From contig NZ_FLSP01000068.1 of assembly GCF_900091315.1 (NCBI RefSeq), forward strand, positions 1 through 47,539: a stretch of 47,539 nucleotides of DNA, written 5' to 3'. This document shows, piece by piece, positions 16,815 to 23,645 of the stretch. Below the pieces are notes generated by a model, which was not told the origin of the DNA, searched no databases, and saw nothing but the letters and a program-made list of their open reading frames with translations. Positions within the stretch are counted from its first letter, which is position 1. Each line of letters begins with the position of its first letter. The stretch comes from Streptomyces sp. DI166 (lineage in GTDB: Bacteria > Actinomycetota > Actinomycetes > Streptomycetales > Streptomycetaceae). The position numbers and the translations under genes were made by a program.

Positions 16815-16856
16815 GAGAGCCGCGCCTCCCCTCCGTCCGGGGGAGACGCGGCTCTC
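16815..16856 (+). terminator. terminator of the deoC-ALDH operon
   Basis: Seventeen-base arms (16815-16831 and 16840-16856) pair with one G-T wobble around an 8-nt loop. The hairpin starts 15 nt after the stop. It lies between convergent genes and could serve both strands. Confidence 0.88.
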
Positions 16857-16900
16857 TGCTGCATCCGATGCTGTGCCCGATCCTGTGCCCGATCGGCCGG

Positions 16901-17311
16901 TCAGCCGCCGAGCAGGTCGGTGGCCTGGCCGAGGACCGGGATGTTTCCGATCGACTGCGCCTGGGCGACCGGCGCGGTGAGCATCCGGGAGGTCAGCGGC
17001 TGGAAGTCGGCGAGCTGGGTGCCCACGCCGTTGTCGAGGGGGTCGACGCCCGTACCGGCCAGCGGGTTGGGCTTCAGGCCCGCGACCGGGCCGGTGACGT
17101 AGCCGACGGTGCCGGTGAGGGCCGTCAGGCCCGCCTGCGGGTCGATCTGGCCGAGGTTGGTGGGCCGGGTGCGGACCACCTGGTCCATGACCGGGCCGGC
17201 GTCCGCCGCGGCGGCCAGCGGCGCGGCGACGCCCAGGGCGGCACCGGCGGTCGTGAGGACGGCCAGGGCTCGCCGGGCGGTGGGGTGGGGGGAGGACGCA
17301 TGTCCGGCCAT
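16901..17311 (-). CDS. small secreted protein of unknown function
   Basis: 136 residues with a signal peptide (HPTARRALAVLTTAGAALGV then APLAAAADA, cleavage near residue 37). The mature part is about 100 residues, rich in G, P, T and L (LTGTVGYVTGPVAGLKPNPL, QAQSIGNIPVLGQATDLLGG), with no cysteine and no enzyme motif. The ATG at 17311 has AAGGTGG eight nt upstream. It is divergent from uridine kinase. A second protein of the same style is at 23145-23507. Such genes are sometimes listed as secreted or, without good reason, ATP-binding proteins in Streptomyces. A wall or spore-surface role is possible but unproven. Confidence 0.75.
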   Translation of the reverse strand: MAGHASSPHPTARRALAVLTTAGAALGVAAPLAAAADAGPVMDQVVRTRPTNLGQIDPQAGLTALTGTVGYVTGPVAGLKPNPLAGTGVDPLDNGVGTQLADFQPLTSRMLTAPVAQAQSIGNIPVLGQATDLLGG

Positions 17312-17439
17312 CGGTTCTGCCACCTTCTGACGCAGCGGGTAATCAGGTCGACACGAAGGGTAGTTGAGGTGTGACGCAGGCATCAAAGCCGACCCGCGGA
17401 GTCGAGGAACAGCAGGTATGTACGTCATATTGGTGTTCC

Positions 17440-18075
17440 GTGAGCTCCCATCCGCCCTTCCCCGCCCGAGTCGTGCTGCTCTGCGGCCCCTCCGGCTCCG
17501 GCAAGTCCCTCATCGCGGCCCGCTCCGGCCTTCCGGTGCTGCGGCTCGACGACTTCTACAAGGAGGGCGACGACCCGACGCTGCCCCTGGTCCTCGGGAG
17601 TTCCGACATCGACTGGGACCACCCCGAGTCCTGGGACGCGGACAAGGCCGTCGCCGCCATCGAGGCGCTGTGCCGCACGGGCCGTACGACGGTCCCGGTC
17701 TACGACATCTCCCTGAGCGCCCGTACCGGCGAGGCGCCCGTGGACATCGGGAGCACCCCGCTGTTCATCGCCGAGGGCATCTTCGCGGCGGAGATCGTCA
17801 CCCGCTGCCGGGAACTGGGCCTGCTGGCGGACGCGCTGTGCCTGAGCCGCGGCCCGGTGACCACGTTCCGCCGCCGCTTCCTCCGCGACCTGAAGGAGGG
17901 CCGCAAGTCGGTTCCGTTCCTGGTGCGCCGCGGCTGGCGGCTGATGCGGGCCGAGCGGTCGATCGTGGCCCGTCAGACGGCGCTGGGCGCCCACGCCTGC
18001 GACCGCGACGAGGCGCTGGCCCGGCTGGCCGACGCCGCAGCCGGTCGCGCCGTACGGACGACGACGCCCGCGTAG
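17440..18075 (+). CDS. udk: uridine kinase-like NTPase
   Basis: 211 residues. The Walker A motif LLCGPSGSGKS lies near residues 14-24. LRLDDFYKEGDD and the substrate-binding DIDWDHPESWDAD are typical of the uridine kinase/phosphoribulokinase family. LFIAEGIFAAEIV carries the acidic residue of the family's Walker-B-like strand. It would phosphorylate uridine or cytidine to the monophosphate with ATP or GTP. The start at GTG 17440 gives the family start SSHPPFPARVVLL. An upstream extension to 17371 is open but unconserved. CATATT (17426-17431) could be a -10. No regulon palindrome is seen here, although the function fits nucleoside salvage. Confidence 0.85.
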   Translation: MSSHPPFPARVVLLCGPSGSGKSLIAARSGLPVLRLDDFYKEGDDPTLPLVLGSSDIDWDHPESWDADKAVAAIEALCRTGRTTVPVYDISLSARTGEAPVDIGSTPLFIAEGIFAAEIVTRCRELGLLADALCLSRGPVTTFRRRFLRDLKEGRKSVPFLVRRGWRLMRAERSIVARQTALGAHACDRDEALARLADAAAGRAVRTTTPA

Positions 18076-18097
18076 GCGTCCGGGCGCACAAAAGAAA

Positions 18098-18132
18098 CGG
18101 GACTGGACGGACCCCCCGGCCCTCCAGTCCCG
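18098..18132 (+). terminator. terminator after uridine kinase
   Basis: CGGGACTGGA (18098-18107) pairs with TCCAGTCCCG (18123-18132), 22 nt after the stop, with CTCCCTTT after it. Confidence 0.7.
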
Positions 18133-18146
18133 CTCCCTTTGGTGCT

Positions 18147-18246
18147 CCCCCGTATTCCCCCGTGGTGCTCTCCCCCGTGAGTCCCCCCCAAGGTCCCCCC
18201 GTGAGCATCCCCCCGGTTACTGCTCCCCCGTGTTGTGCTTCCCCCC
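18147..18246 (-). repeat. eight-run G-tract cluster in the sigQ 3' region
   Basis: On the strand of sigQ transcription there are eight runs of five to seven G in exactly 100 bp. On the plus strand these are C runs starting at 18147, 18157, 18172, 18183, 18195, 18209, 18225 and 18241. Several share CACGGGGGA, and the spacing is 10-16 bp. The sigQ stop is at 18253, so the tracts would lie in its 3' untranslated RNA. Two more CACGGGGGAAGC copies lie inside the sigQ coding region (18811-18835). Confidence 0.8.
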
Positions 18247-18252
18247 GAACCT

Positions 18253-18996
18253 TCAGGCGACCAGTTCGCCGAAGGCGTCCTCCTCGTCACGGCCGAAGCT
18301 GAGGACCTCGTCCTCGCGCAGCCGACGGAGCGACCGCCAGATGCTCGACTTCACCGTGCCGACACTGATGTCGAGGATGTCCGCGATCTCCGGGTCGGTA
18401 CGGCCCTCGTAGTAGCGCAGGACCAGCATCGTCCGCTGGAGTTCGGGCAGCCGGGCCAGCGCCTGCCACAGGACCGCGCGCAGCTCGGTGCCACGCATCG
18501 CGTCCGTGTCGCCGGGCGTCTCCGGCAGCTCCTCGGTCGGGTACTCGTTCAGCTTGCGGCGGCGCCACGCGCTGATGTGCAGGTTGGTCATGGTGCGGCG
18601 GAGGTATCCGCCGACGGCCGCCTTGTCACTGATGCGGTCCCAGGCCTTGTACGTCGAGAACAGCGCGCTCTGCAGCAGGTCCTCGGCCTCGAACCGGTCA
18701 CCGGTGAGGTGGTAGGCGGTGGCGTACAGGGAGGCGCGGCGCTCCTGGACGTAGGCGGTGAACTCCGCCTCCGACAGCGAACGACGCTCCCCCGAGTCCT
18801 CCCTGTACGCGCTTCCCCCGTGTGCTTCCCCCGTGAAACCGTCAACCACCGTCATGTACGCGGTGTGCTGACGTCCGGCGCCGCGAGCGCACCCCCGCCC
18901 GCTCACAGCACCGGACTTCTCCGAGCCCCGGCCCCCGTTCACGTCGTGCAGACGCGTGACAACTGCGCTGGAGCTTGCACTGTGCAGCGTGTTCAT
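18253..18996 (-). CDS. sigQ: ECF-type sigma factor SigQ
   Basis: 247 residues, SigE-like ECF family. Region 2 lies in LYATAYHLTGDRFEAEDLLQ (about 91-110) and region 4 in LPELQRTMLVLRYYEGRTDP with ILDISVGTVKSSIWRSLRRL (about 180-230). In S. coelicolor sigQ is divergent from afsQ1-afsQ2, is activated by AfsQ1, and acts in nutrient-linked control of antibiotics. The same arrangement is present here. The first about 70 residues (RLHDVNGGRGSEKSGAVSGR and onward) are unusual and partly encoded by the GGGGGAAGC repeats. ATG 18996 has a G-rich stretch 6 nt upstream, and a shorter start at the internal Met of YMTVVDGF is possible. Confidence 0.9.
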   Translation of the reverse strand: MNTLHSASSSAVVTRLHDVNGGRGSEKSGAVSGRGCARGAGRQHTAYMTVVDGFTGEAHGGSAYREDSGERRSLSEAEFTAYVQERRASLYATAYHLTGDRFEAEDLLQSALFSTYKAWDRISDKAAVGGYLRRTMTNLHISAWRRRKLNEYPTEELPETPGDTDAMRGTELRAVLWQALARLPELQRTMLVLRYYEGRTDPEIADILDISVGTVKSSIWRSLRRLREDEVLSFGRDEEDAFGELVA

Positions 18997-19092
18997 CTCG
19001 CGCCCCCCGTCGTGGACTTCCGGTGTTCGGCTTGCTTCCTTGCCTGTGCCGAAAAGCTTGCCCCCGCACCTTCATCGCCGTGTCCGCCGACT

Positions 19093-19108
19093 GTCACAGA
19101 CCTGTCAC
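19093..19108. promoter_or_regulatory. AfsQ1 binding site
   Basis: GTCAC-AGACCT-GTCAC matches exactly the published AfsQ1 consensus GTnAC-N6-GTnAC. It lies 97 bp upstream of the sigQ start and 172 bp upstream of afsQ1. It could drive both genes. Confidence 0.85.
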
Positions 19109-19114
19109 AGGGGT

Positions 19115-19194
19115 CGGTCGCGCATGACGCACCCTCGTCGCGCAGGGCGTCCCACGCGGTCGCACCATGACGTCCCGCCCGGTCGCGCATGACG
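19115..19194. repeat. three direct repeats upstream of afsQ1
   Basis: CGGTCGCGCATGACG occurs at 19115-19129 and 19180-19194, with a one-base-longer variant, CGGTCGCACCATGACG, at 19157-19172. All are on one strand, between the AfsQ1 site and the afsQ1 promoter. They are candidate binding sites for an unknown regulator. Confidence 0.65.
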
Positions 19195-19280
19195 TACCGC
19201 TCGGTCACGCAGCGCAGCCGTGGGGTGATGTACCTGTCCAGGTGTCGAAACCCCGACCCCCATGGGCCAGAATGACCCCC

Positions 19281-19958
19281 GTGCCTTCCCTGTTGCTGAT
19301 CGAGGACGACGACGCCATCCGCACGGCCCTGGAGCTTTCGCTCACCCGCCAGGGTCACCGGGTAGCCACGGCTGCCACCGGTGAGGACGGCCTGAAGCTG
19401 CTGCGCGAACAGCGGCCGGACCTGATCGTGCTGGATGTGATGCTGCCCGGCATCGACGGCTTCGAGGTGTGCCGTCGTATCCGGCGCACCGACCAGTTGC
19501 CGATCATCCTGCTCACCGCGCGCAGCGACGACATCGACGTGGTGGTCGGACTGGAGTCCGGCGCCGACGACTACGTCGTCAAGCCGGTGCAGGGCCGGGT
19601 GCTGGACGCCCGGATCCGTGCCGTGCTGCGGCGCGGCGAACGGGAGTCCAACGACGCGGCGACCTTCGGCAGCCTGGTCATCGACCGCGCCGCCATGACG
19701 GTCACCAAGAACGGCGAGGACCTCCAGCTCACGCCGACCGAGCTGCGGCTGCTGCTGGAGCTGAGCCGGCGGCCCGGACAGGCGCTGTCGAGGCAGCAGT
19801 TGCTGCGGCTGGTGTGGGAGCACGACTACCTCGGTGACTCGCGGCTGGTGGACGCCTGTGTCCAGCGGCTGCGCGCCAAGGTCGAGGACGTGCCCTCCTC
19901 CCCGACCCTGATCCGTACGGTCCGTGGTGTCGGCTACCGGCTGGACGCGCCTCAGTGA
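19281..19958 (+). CDS. afsQ1: response regulator AfsQ1
   Basis: 225 residues, OmpR/PhoB family. The receiver domain has the acidic pocket EDD (8-10), phospho-acceptor Asp52 in LIVLDVMLPG, the conserved LTAR and the KPVQ lysine. The winged-helix DNA-binding domain includes LTPTELRLLLELSRRPGQAL and ends RTVRGVGYRLD. With AfsQ2 it controls antibiotic and nitrogen genes, and in S. coelicolor it activates sigQ. GTG 19281 gives the family N-terminus. CAGAAT (19268-19273) lies seven nt before it, suggesting a leaderless transcript, and ATG 19272 is in frame but less likely. It overlaps afsQ2 by 4 nt. Confidence 0.95.
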   Translation: MPSLLLIEDDDAIRTALELSLTRQGHRVATAATGEDGLKLLREQRPDLIVLDVMLPGIDGFEVCRRIRRTDQLPIILLTARSDDIDVVVGLESGADDYVVKPVQGRVLDARIRAVLRRGERESNDAATFGSLVIDRAAMTVTKNGEDLQLTPTELRLLLELSRRPGQALSRQQLLRLVWEHDYLGDSRLVDACVQRLRAKVEDVPSSPTLIRTVRGVGYRLDAPQ

Positions 19959-21535
19959 CAGACGCGCAAGGGGGGTTCCGCGGCTGGTTCGCGGGGCGCA
20001 AGGGAGTTTGGTCACGGCTGCGCTTCACCAGCCTGCGGCTGCGGCTTGTGGTCGTCTTCGGGCTGGTGGCGCTCACCGCCGCGGTGTCCGCGTCCGGAAT
20101 CGCGTACTGGCTCAACCGCGAGGCGGTGCTCACCCGCGCCCAGGACGCGGTGCTGCGGGACTTCCAGCAGGAGATGCAGAACCGCGCCGGGGTACTGCCG
20201 GAGCGGCCCACCCAGTTCGAACTGCAGCGTGCCGCCGACCAGATGGCCAGCGGCAGCCAGCGCTTCAGTGTGCTGCTGGTCGCCGAGAACCCCGACGGCC
20301 GTACGGTCTCGGGCAGTTCGGGCGGTCTGAGCGGCTTCACCCTGGGTGACGTGCCGAAGTCGCTGCGGGACGCGGTGGCGGAGAAGCAGGAGGTCAACTC
20401 CTCCAACAAGTACGCCTACCACCTGTACTGGCAGCGGACGGTCGAGGACGACACGCCCTATCTCGTGGCCGGGACCCGGGTGATCGGCGGCGGGCCGACC
20501 GGGTACATGCTCAAGTCCCTTGAGCCGGAGGCCAAGGACCTCAACTCGCTGGCCTGGTCGCTGGGGATCGCCACCGGTCTGGCGCTGATCGGCTCGGCAC
20601 TGCTCGCGCAGGCCGCCGCGACGACCGTACTGAAGCCCGTGCACCGCCTCGGTGTCGCCGCCCGGCGGCTCGGCGAGGGCAAGCTGGACACCCGGCTGCG
20701 GGTCTCCGGCACCGATGAACTGGCCGACCTCTCGCGCACGTTCAACAACGCCGCCGAGGCGCTGGAGAAACGGGTCGCGGACATGGCCGCGCGGGACGAG
20801 GCGTCCCGGCGGTTCGTCGCCGACATGAGCCATGAGCTGCGTACCCCGCTCACCGCCATCACCGCCGTCACCGAGGTGCTGGAGGAGGAGCTGGAGGCGG
20901 AGACCGGGTCCATGGACCCGATGATCGAGCCCGCCGTCCGGCTGGTGGTCAGCGAGACCCGGCGGCTGAACGACCTGGTCGAGAACCTCATGGAGGTCAC
21001 CCGCTTCGACGCGGGCACCGCCCGGCTGGTCCTGGACGACGTGGACATCGCCGACCAGATCACCGCCTGCATCGACGCCCGCGCCTGGCTGGACGCCGTC
21101 GATCTGGACGCCGAGCGGGGCATCCACGCCCGGCTCGACCCGCGCCGCCTGGACGTCGTCCTCGCCAACCTCATCGGCAACGCGCTCAAGCACGGCGGCT
21201 CCCCGGTGCGGGTGTCGGTGCGCGTGGAGGACGAGGAACTCGTCATCGCGGTACGCGACCACGGGCCCGGTATCCCCGAGGACGTCCTGCCGCACGTCTT
21301 CGACCGCTTCTACAAGGCCAGCGCCTCCCGCCCGCGCTCCGAGGGCAGCGGCCTGGGCCTGTCCATCGCCCTGGAGAACGCCCATATCCACGGCGGTGAG
21401 ATCACCGCCGCCAACTCCCCGGAGGGCGGCGCGGTGTTCACGCTCCGGCTGCCCCGCGACGCCTCCTCGCTGACCGGGGACGCGGAGGAGAACAAGGGCG
21501 ACGGCAAGGGCAAGGACGAGAAGGGCGAGGCGTGA
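19955..21535 (+). CDS. afsQ2: sensor histidine kinase AfsQ2
   Basis: 526 residues. Two membrane spans (about 29-52 and 200-222) bracket an extracytoplasmic sensor of about 145 residues. A HAMP linker follows (LKPVHRLGVAARRLGEGKLD), then the HisKA box RRFVADMSHELRTPLTAI with His293, then the N, G1 and G2 boxes of the ATPase domain (NLIGNALKHGG, DHGPGIP, GSGLGLSIA). The C-terminal 20 residues are lysine/glutamate/glycine repeats (NKGDGKGKDEKGE), probably disordered. GTG 19955 overlaps the afsQ1 stop, and the stop shares one base with the next start. Confidence 0.94.
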   Translation: MTDAQGGFRGWFAGRKGVWSRLRFTSLRLRLVVVFGLVALTAAVSASGIAYWLNREAVLTRAQDAVLRDFQQEMQNRAGVLPERPTQFELQRAADQMASGSQRFSVLLVAENPDGRTVSGSSGGLSGFTLGDVPKSLRDAVAEKQEVNSSNKYAYHLYWQRTVEDDTPYLVAGTRVIGGGPTGYMLKSLEPEAKDLNSLAWSLGIATGLALIGSALLAQAAATTVLKPVHRLGVAARRLGEGKLDTRLRVSGTDELADLSRTFNNAAEALEKRVADMAARDEASRRFVADMSHELRTPLTAITAVTEVLEEELEAETGSMDPMIEPAVRLVVSETRRLNDLVENLMEVTRFDAGTARLVLDDVDIADQITACIDARAWLDAVDLDAERGIHARLDPRRLDVVLANLIGNALKHGGSPVRVSVRVEDEELVIAVRDHGPGIPEDVLPHVFDRFYKASASRPRSEGSGLGLSIALENAHIHGGEITAANSPEGGAVFTLRLPRDASSLTGDAEENKGDGKGKDEKGEA

Positions 21536-22137
21536 TGAACGTACGCCGACTGCTGGCGCTGCCGCTGCTCGCCGGGCTGCTCACCGGCTGCGGCATCCGG
21601 GCCACCGAGGTGCCGACCGACTTCGGGCCGGCGCCGTCCCGGGTGCACTGCACCCACGCCGGGGCGGACATCACCACCCAGGCGTCCCGGGGCGTGCCCG
21701 TCCAGGTGTTCCTCCTGTGCCGCTCGTCCCTGGTGGCCGTGGACCGCACGGTACGGGTCCCGGAGAACGCCCCCGACTCCCAGCGGCGGGTCCTGGTCGC
21801 CCAGGGCCTCCTGGACGAGCTGCGGGCCAATCCCACGGGACCGGAGCAGGAGGCGGGCTACACCAGCGAGGTCCGCGGCAGTCTCGCGGTGAAGGGTCCG
21901 CGCCCCGGCGACCCCGAGGACACCCTCCGGCTGAGCACCCCGCCCGACGCCCTCGGCCCGGTGGCCCTGGCCCAGATCGTGTGCACCTTCTCCGACTCGG
22001 CGACCTCCGAGGGCGACGGCTCGGTCATCCTGGGCGGCCCGGACGACGAGGAGGTGCGGCGGTACGAGTGCACGGAGGAGGTACGGGCCCGGCCGGGCAC
22101 CGAGACGCCCCCGTCGTCCGGTGTGAAGGGCGCCTGA
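21535..22137 (+). CDS. lipoprotein of the afsQ operon
   Basis: 200 residues starting MNVRRLLALPLLAGLLTGCG, a lipoprotein signal peptide with lipobox LLTGC and Cys19 as the lipidated residue. The mature domain (RVHCTHAGADITTQASRGVP, VFLLCRSSLVAVDRTV, LRLSTPPDA) resembles the GerMN-like lipoproteins that accompany actinobacterial two-component systems. The ATG overlaps the afsQ2 stop as TGATG, so it is translationally coupled. It may tune AfsQ2 at the outer face of the membrane, as LpqB does for MtrB. That role is inferred. Confidence 0.88.
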   Translation: MNVRRLLALPLLAGLLTGCGIRATEVPTDFGPAPSRVHCTHAGADITTQASRGVPVQVFLLCRSSLVAVDRTVRVPENAPDSQRRVLVAQGLLDELRANPTGPEQEAGYTSEVRGSLAVKGPRPGDPEDTLRLSTPPDALGPVALAQIVCTFSDSATSEGDGSVILGGPDDEEVRRYECTEEVRARPGTETPPSSGVKGA

Positions 22138-22219
22138 GCCCCCCACCGGCCACCGGCCGGAACACAACCCCCCAGCGGTCACCGGAACCAACCGCAACAG
22201 ATCCCGCGTCTAGCCCAGC

Positions 22220-22774
22220 GTGCAGCGTCAAGGCTCCATCGGCGACGCCAACGCCGATCCCCGCATCCGTGTGACAGTCGGCGGCCTCCTGGCCGCCTAC
22301 CTCGCGTTCGTCGCCTGGTTCACGCTGCGGCCCCTGGACGTGCCCTGGGTGATGCCCCCCAACCTGCGCCCGTTCGCCGGTATCGAGGCGGACTTCGCCC
22401 TGGGCTGGCAGGTGGGTGTACGGCGGATCGCCGAGGGGCTCGCCCTGCTGGCGCCGCTGGGCGTTCTGCTGCCCGCGGCGCACGGCCGGATCACCGTGTC
22501 CCCGCTGGGCTCACTGATCCGTACCGTCGCGGCGGGCGCGCTGATCTCCCTGGGTATCGAACTGTTCCAGACCGGGGTGCCCGGCCAGGTCGTGGACGTC
22601 GACTCGCTGATGCTGAACACGCTCGGCGTGGCCCTCGCGCACACCGCGGTGGTACCGGCGACGCGCCACTGGCTCCGCCGCAGGTTCGAGCGGGAGCACG
22701 GGACGTCGGCCCTGAAGGAGGAGGCTCCTCAGGGTAGGACCCCGACGATTCCCAGGGTCGGGATCGCACCGTAG
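22220..22774 (+). CDS. VanZ-family membrane protein
   Basis: 184 residues from GTG 22220. Hydrophobic segments near residues 19-38, 69-90, 99-118 and 128-150, and the VanZ motif region (NLRPF, then GIELFQTGVPGQVVDVDSLMLNTLG), fit the VanZ-like family, whose founding member raises teicoplanin resistance. No van cluster is nearby, so glycopeptide resistance is not implied. It stands 82 nt after the afsQ lipoprotein gene and may be its own unit. Confidence 0.85.
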   Translation: MQRQGSIGDANADPRIRVTVGGLLAAYLAFVAWFTLRPLDVPWVMPPNLRPFAGIEADFALGWQVGVRRIAEGLALLAPLGVLLPAAHGRITVSPLGSLIRTVAAGALISLGIELFQTGVPGQVVDVDSLMLNTLGVALAHTAVVPATRHWLRRRFEREHGTSALKEEAPQGRTPTIPRVGIAP

Positions 22775-22869
22775 AGCGACGCTTTGCCCGCTTCGTCTCC
22801 GTAGCGTGGAGGTCAGATGAGGCAGCCGGAAGAGGCCGCCTGCGACCACCGCTCGTGAAGGAGCCCACA

Positions 22870-23073
22870 ATGTCCCGTCTCGCCCGCCCCACCCACGGCC
22901 GCATGATCGGCGGAGTGTGCGCCGCGCTGGCGCGACGCTTCGGGACGTCCGCGACCACGATGCGGGTGCTGTTCCTGCTGTCCTGTCTGCTGCCGGGTCC
23001 GCAGTTCCTGATCTACATAGCGCTGTGGATCTTCCTGCCCTCCGAGGGCAAGGCGGCCCGCACCGCCTGGTAA
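22870..23073 (+). CDS. PspC-domain protein
   Basis: 67 residues: a short basic head, the PspC signature MIGGVCAALARRFGTSATTMRV and a hydrophobic hairpin (FLLSCLLPGPQFLIYIALWIFLP). PspC-type proteins are inner-membrane members of phage-shock or envelope-stress responses. Here the gene is solitary, without pspA. ATG 22870 has GAAGGAG 8 nt upstream. A bidirectional terminator follows. Confidence 0.92.
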   Translation: MSRLARPTHGRMIGGVCAALARRFGTSATTMRVLFLLSCLLPGPQFLIYIALWIFLPSEGKAARTAW

Positions 23074-23094
23074 CCGTGTCGAGGAAACGCCCAA

Positions 23095-23126
23095 GGGGCG
23101 CACCCCGGGTTCAAGGGGTGCGCCCC
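23095..23126. terminator. bidirectional terminator
   Basis: GGGGCGCACCCC (23095-23106) and GGGGTGCGCCCC (23115-23126) form a perfect 12-bp stem with an 8-nt loop between the convergent pspC-like gene and the secreted-protein gene. Confidence 0.88.
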
Positions 23127-23144
23127 ACCGGTGTGCGTGGGGGG

Positions 23145-23507
23145 TCAGCCGAGCGGCAGGCCGTTCACACCCGTGCCGGCGCCGCCGCCGGGCAGCACCT
23201 TGCCGACCGGGAGGCCGCCGAGGAGCGCCGCGGCCGGCGCGGTGGGGCCGTCGGCGAGCACCTTCTGGGCGACCGGCTGTGCGGCGGCCACGCCCGCGCC
23301 GACCGCGCTCTGTCCCTGGGCCAGCGCCTCACCGGCACCCGGCAGCGCCTTGGAGACGTTCTCCGTGGGCAGCGTGCGGGTCACCGTGTCCAGGGCCGCA
23401 CCGGCGTCCGGCACGGCCGGGGCGGCGTTCGCGGCGCCGGCACCGGCGGCGGCGAAGGCGGCACCGAGGGCGGCGACACCGAGGGTCTTGGCAGCAGACT
23501 GCTTCAT
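23145..23507 (-). CDS. second small secreted protein of unknown function
   Basis: 120 residues. The signal peptide (MKQSAAKTLGVAALGAAFAA then AGAGAANA) is followed by a mature part of about 90 residues rich in A, G, P and V, ending GKVLPGGGAGTGVNGLPLG. It has no cysteine and no enzyme motif. In size, composition and export signal it resembles the protein at 16901-17311, though no strong residue-level identity is seen by eye. It lies downstream of adenosine deaminase on the same strand but behind a hairpin, so it probably has its own promoter. Confidence 0.75.
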   Translation of the reverse strand: MKQSAAKTLGVAALGAAFAAAGAGAANAAPAVPDAGAALDTVTRTLPTENVSKALPGAGEALAQGQSAVGAGVAAAQPVAQKVLADGPTAPAAALLGGLPVGKVLPGGGAGTGVNGLPLG

Positions 23508-23587
23508 AGAATGCGTCCTCGAAATGGGATGACGGGGATGTGAGCGGTCCAAGACCGTAAACATGCCGAGCCGCCCGCCGCAAACAT

Positions 23588-23626
23588 CGAAATGCGGACG
23601 GATTGTGAACGCCCGCCCGCATTTCG
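23588..23626 (-). terminator. terminator after adenosine deaminase
   Basis: Arms 23588-23601 and 23613-23626 pair over 14 bp with one mismatch around an 11-nt loop, 20 nt after the add stop on the minus strand. Confidence 0.7.
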
Positions 23627-23645
23627 CGTCGCCGATATCCCCGGA

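Noticed and set aside
18147..18246. CRISPR-like periodic repeats
   Set aside because: Repeat cores are only about 9 bp, spacers are 2-8 bp and there are no cas genes. It is a G-tract cluster.
22220..22774. VanZ as a sign of a glycopeptide resistance cluster
   Set aside because: No vanHAX, vanRS or glycopeptide genes are nearby. VanZ-like proteins are widespread without resistance.
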